Shown: positions 14,893-23,121, counted from the first letter of the stretch. The stretch is DNA of 27,636 bases from an uncultured Gluconobacter sp. (GCA_937880175.1 CALFLO010000033.1:1-27636); one strand, 5' to 3'. Numbers and translations are program-made. Notes: a model not told the origin generated them from the sequence alone.

Positions 14893-14997
14893 ATGACTAC
14901 GCCCCTCCGCAGTTTTCCGCGACGGATGGCGTGTGGCCCATGGGGGTTCATGGAGTCCTGCAGGGAACGGATTACGAAAATTTCCGTTTTCCTGTGA
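14893..14997 (+). CDS. Possible 34-codon ORF upstream of mlaA
   Basis: ATG 14893 stands behind a consensus-like GGAGGA site eight bases away and is followed by 34 codons. The peptide is basic, with a short hydrophobic end (ITKISVFL). The ribosome binding site sits in CGGAGG (14880-14885), which can pair with CCTCCG (14904-14909) across the start codon. It may be a leader peptide, a small protein or chance. The rest of the 310-base gap between the mutarotase and mlaA shows nothing else I can support. Confidence 0.3.
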   Translation: MTTPLRSFPRRMACGPWGFMESCRERITKISVFL

Positions 14998-15036
14998 CTT
15001 CTTCGTGAGCACGGGGTCGGGAAGGGCATTTTGGGG

Positions 15037-15861
15037 ATGGTTATGGACTTTCGGCAGGACGAAAACGAAATCCGGGAGACGCGCTCACGTCGTGTGTCAC
15101 GCCGCAGCAGGGCTCTCGCAGGGGCCCTCGCCCTGATGACGCTCGGCGCCTGTGGCTCGCTGCGCAACCCGCCGCCGAAGGATCCGGACGACCTGGCGGA
15201 CTACAAGGCCGCCAACGACCCCTACGAGCCCGCCAACCGCAAGATGTACAACATCCAGATGTGGGCCTATCACAAGGTTCTGCGCCCGGTGGGCAAGGCC
15301 TGGATCTGGGCTGTTCCCAAGCCCGTACGTCATTCCATTGCGAATGTGAATGAAACCTGGCGCGAGCCTGCGGTGTTCTTCTCCGATGTCGGTGCGGGCA
15401 AGCCGCGCCGCGCCGGAGACGCCTTCATGCGTTTTGCCATCAACATGAGCGCTGGCTTCGCCGGTTTCTTCGATGTCGCAGGTCTCGTGGGCTACAAGCA
15501 GCATGAAACCGATCCGGGCCTGACGCTGGGCACATGGGGCGTGGCAGGTGGTCCGTATCTGTTCGTGCCGTTCGTCGGGCCGACCAATATCCGTGACGGC
15601 ATCGGCTACGGCATCAGCCAGGGCCTGACGCCGATCAACTATGTGCCCCGCGGCTATGATCTGCTAACCTTCAACTGGGCTTACAACGTGGCCGGGACCA
15701 TGGAAGGCTATGCCAGTTCCATCGACCAGATCGACCATCTTGAGCAGGACAGTCTGGACCCGTATTCCTATATCCGGAGCGCGTGGCAGCAGAACCGCCA
15801 GAGCCAGATCGACACCATCAAGAGCGACGATCGCGCAACCACTCCCGACTGGTACAACTGA
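15037..15861 (+). CDS. mlaA: Outer-membrane lipid asymmetry lipoprotein MlaA (VacJ)
   Basis: MlaA is the outer-membrane ring-shaped lipoprotein that removes misplaced phospholipids from the outer leaflet and hands them to MlaC. The basic N-terminus is followed by a hydrophobic stretch and the lipobox LGAC near residue 40. The body has VacJ hallmarks: DPYEPANRKMYNIQ near the start, FMRFAINMSAG, then DPGLTLGTWGVAGGPYLFVP and FVGPTNIRDGIG. The start is unclear. ATG 15037 and ATG 15043 are both good, and GAAGGG lies 10 bases before the first. A TTG at 15031 is possible but less likely. The gene is followed by mlaC after 10 bp, so the two form an operon. Confidence 0.92.
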   Translation: MVMDFRQDENEIRETRSRRVSRRSRALAGALALMTLGACGSLRNPPPKDPDDLADYKAANDPYEPANRKMYNIQMWAYHKVLRPVGKAWIWAVPKPVRHSIANVNETWREPAVFFSDVGAGKPRRAGDAFMRFAINMSAGFAGFFDVAGLVGYKQHETDPGLTLGTWGVAGGPYLFVPFVGPTNIRDGIGYGISQGLTPINYVPRGYDLLTFNWAYNVAGTMEGYASSIDQIDHLEQDSLDPYSYIRSAWQQNRQSQIDTIKSDDRATTPDWYN

Positions 15862-15871
15862 GGACAACGAC

Positions 15872-16465
15872 ATGTTCAACGTATTTTCGCGCCGCACTGT
15901 TCTTGGTGCCGTCGTCTCCCTCGCCGTTGCAACAGGGGCCGCTCACGCCAGCACGGCGACGGATTTCGTGAACTCCTTTGGTGGCCGTCTGGCCAGCGTC
16001 GTCAACTCGGGCAAGTCGCTGGACGAAAAGAAGAAAGAGGTTCTTCCGCTGCTCAAGGAGAACGTCGATATCACCGGGATCGGCCGCTACTGCCTCGGCA
16101 AGTACTGGCGCACCGCAACACCGGCCCAGCGTGACAAGTACATCTCCCTGTTCGATCAGGTTCTGGTCAACACCATCACGGACCAGATCGGCAACTACAA
16201 GGGCGTGAGCTTCCGCGTCACGACGACGACGACGACCCCGGAAGGCGAGCGCGTCAATGCGCTGATCGACCGTCCGGGCCAGCCGGAAGTGAACATGCAG
16301 CTCATCATCGGCGGCAACCCGCCCAAGGTCGTGGACATGTATGGCGAAGGGGCCAGCCTGCGCATGAACCAGCGCGGCGATTACAGCTCCTATCTCGCAC
16401 GTCATAACGGCGACGTGGACGCCCTGAACGCCGCTCTCGAACGCCAGCTCAACAACCATCAGTAA
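15872..16465 (+). CDS. mlaC: Periplasmic phospholipid-binding protein MlaC
   Basis: A soluble carrier of the Mla pathway (Ttg2D family) that moves phospholipid between MlaA and the inner-membrane MlaFEDB transporter. I chose ATG 15872 with AGGA seven bases upstream; the longer frame from 15710 lies inside mlaA. The 197-residue product begins with a signal peptide (about 1-24). Its SRRTVLG segment resembles a twin-arginine (Tat) signal. MlaC-like stretches follow: GRYCLGKYWR, then FDQVLVNTITDQIGNYKG, and near the end NPPKVVDMYGEGASLRMNQR. A run of six Thr codons (five ACG and one ACC, 16220-16237) falls in a loop. No mlaFED genes are in this window. Confidence 0.88.
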   Translation: MFNVFSRRTVLGAVVSLAVATGAAHASTATDFVNSFGGRLASVVNSGKSLDEKKKEVLPLLKENVDITGIGRYCLGKYWRTATPAQRDKYISLFDQVLVNTITDQIGNYKGVSFRVTTTTTTPEGERVNALIDRPGQPEVNMQLIIGGNPPKVVDMYGEGASLRMNQRGDYSSYLARHNGDVDALNAALERQLNNHQ

Positions 16466-16495
16466 TACACTGCCCCGGCGACGCTGATCTCCTGC

Positions 16496-16527
16496 AACGG
16501 ACGGCTTTCTCCCGGAAGCCGTCCGTT
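16496..16527 (+). terminator. Terminator hairpin after the mlaA-mlaC operon
   Basis: A perfect 12-bp stem AACGGACGGCTT / AAGCCGTCCGTT encloses an 8-base loop (16508-16515), 31 bp after the mlaC stop. The tail is CTGG rather than a T-run, so termination may be partial and allow read-through into the next gene. Confidence 0.75.
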
Positions 16528-16558
16528 CTGGTATTCAGCGCTCCATGGATGGGACCGG

Positions 16559-18166
16559 ATGACAGGAATGAGATTTCCAGAAGCCCTCAACACCTTCCGG
16601 ACAAGGGTCTCTCCCGCTCCCGTCCTGCAGAATACTGCCCTGACCGTTTTCAGCCTCGCCTGTCTGGTATTTTTCGGCTGGGCCTGCCGGAGAGGCCTGT
16701 GGTTTCTCTCCTTCTGCGACGAAGGCGAACACCTGCTGGGCGGCAGGATGCTGAACGAGGGCGGCAGGCTTTATGTGTCCTATGTGGACACACACGGGCC
16801 GGTCATCTTCATGCTGTCCCAGCTCTATGGCGCCCTCTTCGGATGGCATTTCCCGCAGGGTGCAAGACTGTTCCTGCCTCTTCTGGCACTCATGGCGGCC
16901 GCCTGCCTCTGCGGCACGCCCGCCCTGTCCGGAAACCGCACGCGCCTTCTCGCCAGTCTGGTCTTCGTCGGGGGGCTTGCGTCCTACTGGCTGATGGACG
17001 CGTTCTACATGGTCAGTTTCTATCCGGTCGCCGGGTTTCTGACCGTCGGGATGCTGGCGCTGTTCGCCGTCCCGGCATGGCTGGGTAAAACGCCGCACGC
17101 CCTGCCCTCGGCGCTTGCAGGGATATGCCTGACCCTGATCCTGGCATGCGCTTACGCCTACGGTCCGGGTGTGCTTCTGATCGTGATATCCGCGATCTGG
17201 CTTCTGATCGGACAGAAAGGTGGTGGGGCCATCCGAGCCTTCACGGGCGGCGCGATCCTTGCCGGGTTCCTGCTGGGTCTGTGGTTCGTGAAATATGCGG
17301 ATTTTGGAAGCTTCATCGCCTTCCATATCCTTTTCAACCAGATTGCCTATGCCCCGTTCATCCATTTTGGACCGGGCACCTTCCTGCTCTCCCTACTCCC
17401 GTCCTTCCGGGGGGAGGCTTTTTACCCCACGCTCGCCCATTTCCTGCTCGCGGGTGCGCTCGCCCTGCTGCTCTACCGGCGCCCTACACGCAACAGGATC
17501 GCCATCCTGATCGGATTTGTGGGGATCATTCTCCTGAACGCCCGCGCTGCCTCAGGCTTCAAGGACGGGCAGACCCTCATCGTGGCCTTCGCGCTCGCAG
17601 GACTGGGGCTCATGGCGTTTTTTGAACAGCGGCAGGAGAAGGAGCCGGGCAACACGACCGGCAGCGCATTACCCTGCGCCATCCTGACGGTGCTAGCACT
17701 CTGGGGCAGCAGCCATCTGGCCACCAACACCCCCTTCGGCTGGACCTACCGGGACACCACCCACAGGCCACCCTATCCGATCTACCAGCCCCTCGAAGAC
17801 GCCATCAGCCAAAAGGTCAGAACTCTTGTCCCGCCAGGGCAGCCCATTCTGGTCCTGCCCTATATGCCGGAGTTCTACTGGATGGCCGACCGGCGGCCAC
17901 CTTACGGCTATTACGAGTATCTACCCTGGGACTGGGTCTATGCCCAACACGCTGTCCCCGGCTATCCGCACGATCTGTGCCAGAGTCTGCTGAAAGACCC
18001 CCCGCCCCTTATCGTTTACACACCCGAAAGCGACCCCGGCGCCCTGACCGTCCGGCCGTTTTTCAATTGTATCCGGGAAAGACTCGCGCAACTCTATCTG
18101 CCGGTGGAGGGATTTCCGGCTCTGTACGTCCTGCGCCCTGATGGGCCACGCGTCAGTCCGCCGTGA
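16559..18166 (+). CDS. Polytopic membrane protein, probable GT-C glycosyltransferase
   Basis: The 535-residue inner-membrane protein has about ten hydrophobic segments and a soluble C-terminal region of about 160 residues. The first extracytoplasmic loop carries CDEGEHLLGGRMLNEGG and then YVDTHGPV. That pattern (acidic DE pair, then Gly-rich, then D-x-HGP) matches the catalytic loop of PMT-like GT-C transferases that use polyprenyl-linked sugars. I infer that it adds a sugar to lipid or glycan on the periplasmic face; neither donor nor acceptor can be told. ATG 16559 has GGGA upstream. The stop lies 13 bp inside the 3' end of the convergent GNAT gene. Confidence 0.75.
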   Translation: MTGMRFPEALNTFRTRVSPAPVLQNTALTVFSLACLVFFGWACRRGLWFLSFCDEGEHLLGGRMLNEGGRLYVSYVDTHGPVIFMLSQLYGALFGWHFPQGARLFLPLLALMAAACLCGTPALSGNRTRLLASLVFVGGLASYWLMDAFYMVSFYPVAGFLTVGMLALFAVPAWLGKTPHALPSALAGICLTLILACAYAYGPGVLLIVISAIWLLIGQKGGGAIRAFTGGAILAGFLLGLWFVKYADFGSFIAFHILFNQIAYAPFIHFGPGTFLLSLLPSFRGEAFYPTLAHFLLAGALALLLYRRPTRNRIAILIGFVGIILLNARAASGFKDGQTLIVAFALAGLGLMAFFEQRQEKEPGNTTGSALPCAILTVLALWGSSHLATNTPFGWTYRDTTHRPPYPIYQPLEDAISQKVRTLVPPGQPILVLPYMPEFYWMADRRPPYGYYEYLPWDWVYAQHAVPGYPHDLCQSLLKDPPPLIVYTPESDPGALTVRPFFNCIRERLAQLYLPVEGFPALYVLRPDGPRVSPP

Positions 18167-18650
18167 TTTCGTACAGGAGCATGGTGTCGCCATCGCGATC
18201 GAAAGCCTGCGTCTGACGCAGGCCCAGACTGCCCAGAACCGTGCGGGAGGCAAGATTGTCTTCCCGCGCTACGGCCACGATCCGCTTCTCGCCACAGTCG
18301 AGAACATAGCGCAGCGCTGCTGCTGCGGCTTCACGGGCGATGCCGCGCCCGGCCGCCCAGGGGAACAGGGCAAAACGCAGCCCGAGGCCACGCCCGTCCG
18401 GCCGTTCATGAACGCCTGTAATGCCGACGAAGCGGCCATTTTCACGAATGGCGAAGATCCCCACACCACGCTGGGCCCAGAAACTGACGTCTTCCGCCAT
18501 TTCCTGCTCGGTCGTGGTCCGGTTGCGCACGCCGCCCAGCATTTTGGCGAATGCCCCGGCATCGCCCTTGAGCGCGACCACGTCTTCAAGATCCGGCCAG
18601 TTGACCGGAGTCAGAACAAGCCGGGCGGTACGGATTTCACGCCCAAGCAC
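18153..18650 (-). CDS. GNAT-family N-acetyltransferase (RimJ/RimL-like)
   Basis: The 165-residue acetyl-CoA-dependent acetyltransferase belongs to the RimJ/RimL-type GNAT group, which includes N-terminal protein and small-molecule acetyltransferases. The opening TARLVLTPVNWPD is typical. Motif A has GLGLRFALFPWAAGRGIAREAA, in which GRGIA corresponds to the Q/RxxGxG/A loop that holds the acetyl-CoA pyrophosphate. The end has the LGSLGLRQTQAF pattern. The start is GTG at 18650 with GGGGAG six bases upstream; there is no in-frame ATG nearby. It is 87 bp after ettA on the same strand and overlaps the GT-C gene at its 3' end. The substrate is unknown. Confidence 0.88.
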   Translation of the reverse strand: MLGREIRTARLVLTPVNWPDLEDVVALKGDAGAFAKMLGGVRNRTTTEQEMAEDVSFWAQRGVGIFAIRENGRFVGITGVHERPDGRGLGLRFALFPWAAGRGIAREAAAAALRYVLDCGEKRIVAVAREDNLASRTVLGSLGLRQTQAFDRDGDTMLLYEITAD

Positions 18651-18737
18651 ACAGCTCTCCCCCAGCCATCAGCACGCATCTTCAGCCTGTGCCTTCAGGA
18701 AACGGGATGCCCCGCCCCCTGAAAGGAAAACGCCGGA

Positions 18738-20417
18738 TCAGCGGGCCAGCGGGCGGTACTTGATGCGGCCGGGTTCAGTGGCATCCGGGCCCAGACGACG
18801 GCGCTTGTCGGCTTCATAGTCCTGGAAGTTGCCTTCAAACCACTCGACATGGCTGTCACCCTCGAACGCGAGGATATGCGTGGCCAGACGGTCAAGGAAC
18901 CAGCGATCATGGGTGATGATCACGGCGCAGCCTGCGAACTCTGCCAGAGCGTCTTCGAGGGCACGCAGCGTATCGACGTCAAGATCGTTGGTCGGCTCAT
19001 CGAGCAGAATGACGTTGCTGTCTTTCTTGAGCATCTTGGCGAGATGGACGCGGTTACGCTCACCACCGGACAGGATCCCCACGCGCTTCTGCTGGTCGGC
19101 GCCCTTGAAGTTGAACGCCCCCACATAGGCCCGCGACGGAACCGTGCGCTTGCCAAGCTGGATGACGTCCGTACCGCCGGAAATTTCTTCCCAGACCGTC
19201 TTGTTGTCATCGAGCGTGTTGCGGGACTGGTCCACATAACCCAGCTTCACCGTCTCGCCGATTTTCAGCGAGCCGCCATCGGGCTTGTCGTCACCGGTAA
19301 TCATCTTGAACAGCGTGGACTTACCCGCGCCGTTCGGCCCGATCACGCCCACGATCCCGCCCGGCGGCAGCTTGAAGTTCAGGTTGTCGATCAGCAGGCG
19401 ATCGCCATAACCCTTGCTGAGGTTCTCGGCCTCGATGACCGTGCCACCCAGACGCGGGCCGGGCGTGATGACGATATCCGCCGTGCCACCAGCGCGCTCA
19501 GCGTTGGCCGCCAGCATTTCCTCATACTTCGTGATACGGGCCTTGCTCTTGGCCTGACGCGCCTTGGGTGAGCTGGAAATCCACTCCTGCTCGGCCGCGA
19601 GGGCACGCTGGCGGGAGCTTTCTTCCTTCTCTTCCTGGGCCAGACGCTTGCGCTTCTGGGTCAGCCAGGACGAGTAGTTGCCTTCGAACGGATAGCCACG
19701 GCCACGCTCGATTTCGAGGATCCAGTTGGTGACGTTGTCGAGGAAGTAACGGTCATGGGTGATGACCATGACGGTTCCGGCGTAGTCACGCAGCGTCTTT
19801 TCAAGCCAGCTCACACTCTCGGCGTCGAGATGGTTGGTCGGCTCATCGAGCAGCAGGATTTCAGGCTTTTCGAGCAGCAGGCGGCACAGGGCCACACGAC
19901 GCTTCTCACCACCCGAAAGATTCGTCACCGGGCTGTCGGCGGACGGGCAGCGCAGGGCGTCGAGCGCGATCTCGAGCTTGCGGTCCAGCTCCCAGCCGTC
20001 GCCTGCGTCGATTTTTTCCTGAAGATCGGCCTGCTCGCTCAGAAGGGCCGTCATCTCGTCATCGGACATCGGCTCGGCGAACTTCATCGAGATCTCGTTG
20101 AAGCGGTCCACGGCCTTTTTCAGCTCACCGAAACCCAGAGCCACGTTCTCGCCGACCGTCAGGGTCTCGTCGAGCTTGGGCTCCTGTTCGAGATAGCCGA
20201 TGCGCGCGCCTTCGGCGGCCCAGGCTTCACCGCCATATTCCTTCTCGATGCCGGCCATGATCTTGAGCAGCGTGGACTTACCCGCGCCGTTCACACCCAG
20301 CACACCGATCTTGACGCCCGGCAGGAAGGACAGGGTGATGCCCTTGAAGACTTCACGCCCACCCGGATAGGATTTGGTAAGGTCCTTCATGACATAGACG
20401 TACTGGTAGGCGGCCAT
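18738..20417 (-). CDS. ettA: Energy-dependent translational throttle protein EttA (ABC-F)
   Basis: A cytoplasmic ABC-F ATPase that binds the ribosomal E site and tunes the first elongation steps to the ATP/ADP ratio. I chose ATG 20417 because GAGGAG stands eight bases upstream and MAAYQYVYVMKDLTKSYPGG is the usual EttA start; the frame open to 20519 reads into the tRNA. There are two ABC cassettes. The first has Walker A GVNGAGKS at 41-48, signature LSGGE at 167-171 and DEPTNHLD at 191-198. The second has GPNGAGKS at 360-367, LSGGE at 449-453 and DEPTNDLD at 473-480. The arm and P-site linker lie near 240-320. At 559 residues the length is normal. Confidence 0.97.
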   Translation of the reverse strand: MAAYQYVYVMKDLTKSYPGGREVFKGITLSFLPGVKIGVLGVNGAGKSTLLKIMAGIEKEYGGEAWAAEGARIGYLEQEPKLDETLTVGENVALGFGELKKAVDRFNEISMKFAEPMSDDEMTALLSEQADLQEKIDAGDGWELDRKLEIALDALRCPSADSPVTNLSGGEKRRVALCRLLLEKPEILLLDEPTNHLDAESVSWLEKTLRDYAGTVMVITHDRYFLDNVTNWILEIERGRGYPFEGNYSSWLTQKRKRLAQEEKEESSRQRALAAEQEWISSSPKARQAKSKARITKYEEMLAANAERAGGTADIVITPGPRLGGTVIEAENLSKGYGDRLLIDNLNFKLPPGGIVGVIGPNGAGKSTLFKMITGDDKPDGGSLKIGETVKLGYVDQSRNTLDDNKTVWEEISGGTDVIQLGKRTVPSRAYVGAFNFKGADQQKRVGILSGGERNRVHLAKMLKKDSNVILLDEPTNDLDVDTLRALEDALAEFAGCAVIITHDRWFLDRLATHILAFEGDSHVEWFEGNFQDYEADKRRRLGPDATEPGRIKYRPLAR

Positions 20418-20492
20418 GGGAGGTCTCCTCGATCGGTGGAAGGGCGGGGAAAAGCGGAACATCTGTCCCGCGGAAATCAGGTCGGCACACCG

Positions 20493-20566
20493 TGCGCCCG
20501 GAGGGACTCGAACCCCCAACCAAGCCGTTATGAGCGGCCGGCTCTAACCAATTGAGCTACAGGCGC
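20493..20566 (-). tRNA. tRNA with CAT anticodon, probably tRNA-Ile2
   Basis: A 74-nt cloverleaf: acceptor stem GCGCCTG / CGGGCGC, D arm GCTC-loop-GAGC, anticodon stem GGCCG / CGGCT and loop CTCATAA, variable region TTGGT, T arm with GTTCGAGTC. The CTCATAA loop followed by CTTGGT resembles tRNA-Ile2, whose C34 becomes lysidine to read AUA, more than elongator tRNA-Met (usually TTCATAA and GGAGG). The 3' CCA is not encoded; CGG follows the discriminator A. Elongator tRNA-Met is the alternative. Confidence 0.9.
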
Positions 20567-20758
20567 GCGGGTGCAGTCCGAAATCGCCCAACTCGGGTCT
20601 TTTTGCAAGGGCCGACATGGTGGAATGCGTCTTTTTAAGTTAGTGTGTCACGCCTTCCCGTTCCCTAAAGGCCGTTCAGGCGACCTTTGCTGCCGTTGCG
20701 AGATGGCCTCACTGGTCCGTATTGCCCGAAGGGATGTCCGATGCCTGCACATAACGCG

Positions 20759-20775
20759 AAAATGCCCAGCATTTT
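20759..20775. promoter_or_regulatory. Inverted repeat just upstream of the FUSC gene
   Basis: AAAATGC-CCA-GCATTTT has perfect 7-bp arms and a 3-base centre. It ends nine bases before the ATG at 20785, where a ribosome binding site is expected, and none is visible. It may be an operator or an RNA hairpin that controls translation. The rest of 20567-20784 shows no gene I can support. Confidence 0.5.
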
Positions 20776-20784
20776 GCATCTGAC

Positions 20785-22953
20785 ATGATACAGGCCGGGC
20801 CGGTCGCGCTCATCCGCAAACTGCGATGGCTCTACGCCCCCGATCCGGTCATGGCCGGATACGCGCTCCGGACCACCTGCACCTCTCTCCTCGCCCTCGG
20901 CATCGCCCTGTGGATGGAGCTAGGTAGCCCGCAATGGGCCGCCCTGACCGTCTGGATGGTCGCGCAGGGCACGCGCGGACGCAGCCTTGCGAAAGCCAAA
21001 TGGCATCTGTTCGGCATGGTGGTCGGCGTCATCAGCGGAATTACGCTGGTCGCCTCCTTCCCGCAGGCGCCGCTCATGTTCATCCTCCTGCTGGCAGGCG
21101 GGATCGGTGCATTCTGCATGATCGGCACGTTCATGCCCGGTCCGGCGTCGATGACGAACTACCGCATCCACGGCATGCGCGCTTCGGGCTTCACTTACGC
21201 CATCGTGTCGCTCGACGGCATCGCGGACCCGCACCACATCTTCGCCATCTCGATGTCGCGCGCCACCTACATCCTGCTCGGAATCGTGCTGGAGGCCTCG
21301 ATTTCCGGCCTCTTCCAGCTCGGCCTGACCGACCGCACACGCCATCAGCTCGCCAGCACGTTCGAGGACACGCTCAAACCCGCCCTGACCGCCATTGCCG
21401 GTATTCTCACCGGCAGGGAAGAGGCGATGCAGAACGTGCAGTCGATCTTCACCCAGATCACGACGCTCGGCGATCAGGTGGAGTTCGCGGAAGTCGAGCT
21501 TGGCCGCCGCGACCATGCCGGAGACCACGCCCGCGCGGCGCTGGCCGACATTGCCGTCCTTCTCGCCCGCGCGCTCGATCTTGCGACCCTCATGCGCCTG
21601 CCCCTCAGTCAGGATGACATGTTCCACCGTGAGGCCGAGGCCATCCGCGACCTGTTCATGAAGCTTCCAGCCCGACTGGAAGGCACGGAGAGCATGAGTT
21701 CCATTCTGGCCGACCTGCTGGCCCTGCGCCGACAGTGCCGCCAGAAAGTGGTCTCGGATTTTAGCACGGCGCAGCCCGACGATGCGGCCCGCGAAGCCGT
21801 CCTGCGCCATGGCATGCTCCAGCAGGCCCTCGTCGAACTGATCGATGCGCTGCGCATGGCCCTGACGCAGTTCGAGGCCAGCCGCCATCCGCAGCCCCAC
21901 GACCATTTCCATTCGCCGATCCGCTCCTATCGCGACTGGCAGCAGGCCATCACCAACAGCCTGCGCTCTTCCGTCACGGTGTTTGGCGCGGGGCTGATCT
22001 GGATCTGTACGGCATGGCCCAGCGGCCTGACCTTCATCATGTTCGTCTGCATCGTGTGCAGCCTGTTCTCCACGCTGGAGCGCCCGGCGCTGGCCACACA
22101 GGCGTTCCTGCGCGGCGCATGCTGTGCGGTCGTCGCGGCGGGCGTGCTCAATCTCGCGCTGATGGGTAAATCCACCACATTCGAAATGCTGGGCATGTGG
22201 TCCGGCCTGGCCATGATGATCGGCGGACTGGCCTTCGCCTATCCGCCCCTGACACTCCCGGCCGTGTCCTACAATCTGTTCCTGCCCATCCTCATCGGCC
22301 CGTCCAATCAGGCGAAAACGGATGAGATCGTCTATTTCAACACTGCTCTACCGCTGGTTCTTGGCCTGCTGTATGCGTCGTGGATGTACCGGGTGTTCCT
22401 GCCCTACGATCCCGCCCACCAGCGCTGGACCATGCGCGAAAACATCATCAAGGACCTGCACCGCATCGCGAACGGTCAGGGACAGGAAACGGTGGACAGC
22501 GTGGTGTCACGCAATGTGGACCGCTTCGTGCGGCTCATGACCAATTCGGGTTCGACGCCTTCGCCGGTCATTCAGGCCTATCTGACAGGCATCCTGTCGG
22601 GCATGCGCGTCATGCTCAACCTCCTGCGGCTTCAGGCCATCCGGCGTGACATGCGACTGGCCCCGGATGCCGGGCAGGCTCTGGCGCTGGTCATGGGGCG
22701 CATGAGCCATTTCAGCGGACGCTATCACGGCCATTACGGCCGCACCCTGCGGGCGACGAAGCTTGCGATTCTCCGCCTGCGAACCTGCGAACGTGGCGAA
22801 TCCCGCCCCCGGGAGCGTTTCATTCTGATCGCGGCCCTGACCAGTCTGGATGTCATCGCCACGGAACTGGATACGAACCGCGTCTTTTTCGACGCCAGCA
22901 GCCCGTATTTCGACCCGTCGGTCCGTTCCGCGGAGCTGGAATCCACCGGCTGA
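20785..22953 (+). CDS. FUSC-family inner-membrane exporter
   Basis: The 722-residue protein has the FUSC/AaeB architecture: an N-terminal block of about six membrane segments (about 22-175) with PQWAALTVWMVAQGTRGRSL, a cytoplasmic helical region (about 180-390), a second membrane block (about 400-540) with SGLTFIMFVCIVCSLFSTLERP, and a C-terminal soluble part. Such proteins export aromatic carboxylic acids or contribute resistance, probably with a membrane-fusion partner, but no partner gene is adjacent. The ATG at 20785 is the only reasonable start, but it has no recognisable ribosome binding site and sits behind an inverted repeat. The substrate is unknown. Confidence 0.88.
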   Translation: MIQAGPVALIRKLRWLYAPDPVMAGYALRTTCTSLLALGIALWMELGSPQWAALTVWMVAQGTRGRSLAKAKWHLFGMVVGVISGITLVASFPQAPLMFILLLAGGIGAFCMIGTFMPGPASMTNYRIHGMRASGFTYAIVSLDGIADPHHIFAISMSRATYILLGIVLEASISGLFQLGLTDRTRHQLASTFEDTLKPALTAIAGILTGREEAMQNVQSIFTQITTLGDQVEFAEVELGRRDHAGDHARAALADIAVLLARALDLATLMRLPLSQDDMFHREAEAIRDLFMKLPARLEGTESMSSILADLLALRRQCRQKVVSDFSTAQPDDAAREAVLRHGMLQQALVELIDALRMALTQFEASRHPQPHDHFHSPIRSYRDWQQAITNSLRSSVTVFGAGLIWICTAWPSGLTFIMFVCIVCSLFSTLERPALATQAFLRGACCAVVAAGVLNLALMGKSTTFEMLGMWSGLAMMIGGLAFAYPPLTLPAVSYNLFLPILIGPSNQAKTDEIVYFNTALPLVLGLLYASWMYRVFLPYDPAHQRWTMRENIIKDLHRIANGQGQETVDSVVSRNVDRFVRLMTNSGSTPSPVIQAYLTGILSGMRVMLNLLRLQAIRRDMRLAPDAGQALALVMGRMSHFSGRYHGHYGRTLRATKLAILRLRTCERGESRPRERFILIAALTSLDVIATELDTNRVFFDASSPYFDPSVRSAELESTG

Positions 22954-23026
22954 ACCCCAACCGAACCCTGGCTGACACAATCCTCACGAACCGATCACGA
23001 AGAAATGTTCTGCAACACACTTCCCT

Positions 23027-23051
23027 TTTCCGGGAAACGGAGGAATTGTTC
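23027..23051 (+). promoter_or_regulatory. TTTCCGGGAAA palindrome with GAATTGTTC motif
   Basis: TTTCC-G-GGAAA (23027-23037) is followed six bases on by GAATTGTTC (23043-23051). The same nonamer, also just after a CCGGGAA palindrome, occurs at 10842-10850. It lies about 70 bp before the start of the small secreted protein. Interpretation is open. Confidence 0.35.
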
Positions 23052-23121
23052 GTTTTCAGCCGCGGGTGACCGCGGACGACAGGTTTAAGACCTACAGGGT
23101 TTCAGAACTAAGGATACCGTG

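Noticed and set aside
16535..17365. A 276-codon minus-strand frame
   Set aside because: It is antisense to the GT-C-like gene; the sequence is hydrophilic and Gln/Glu/Gly-rich without motifs.
18738..20519. A longer EttA starting at 20519
   Set aside because: It would run through the tRNA gene; MAAYQYVYVM at 20417 with GAGGAG is the family start.
20571..20783. A 70-codon plus-strand frame upstream of the FUSC gene
   Set aside because: It starts at the tRNA end, has no ribosome binding site and no domain, and includes the inverted repeat.
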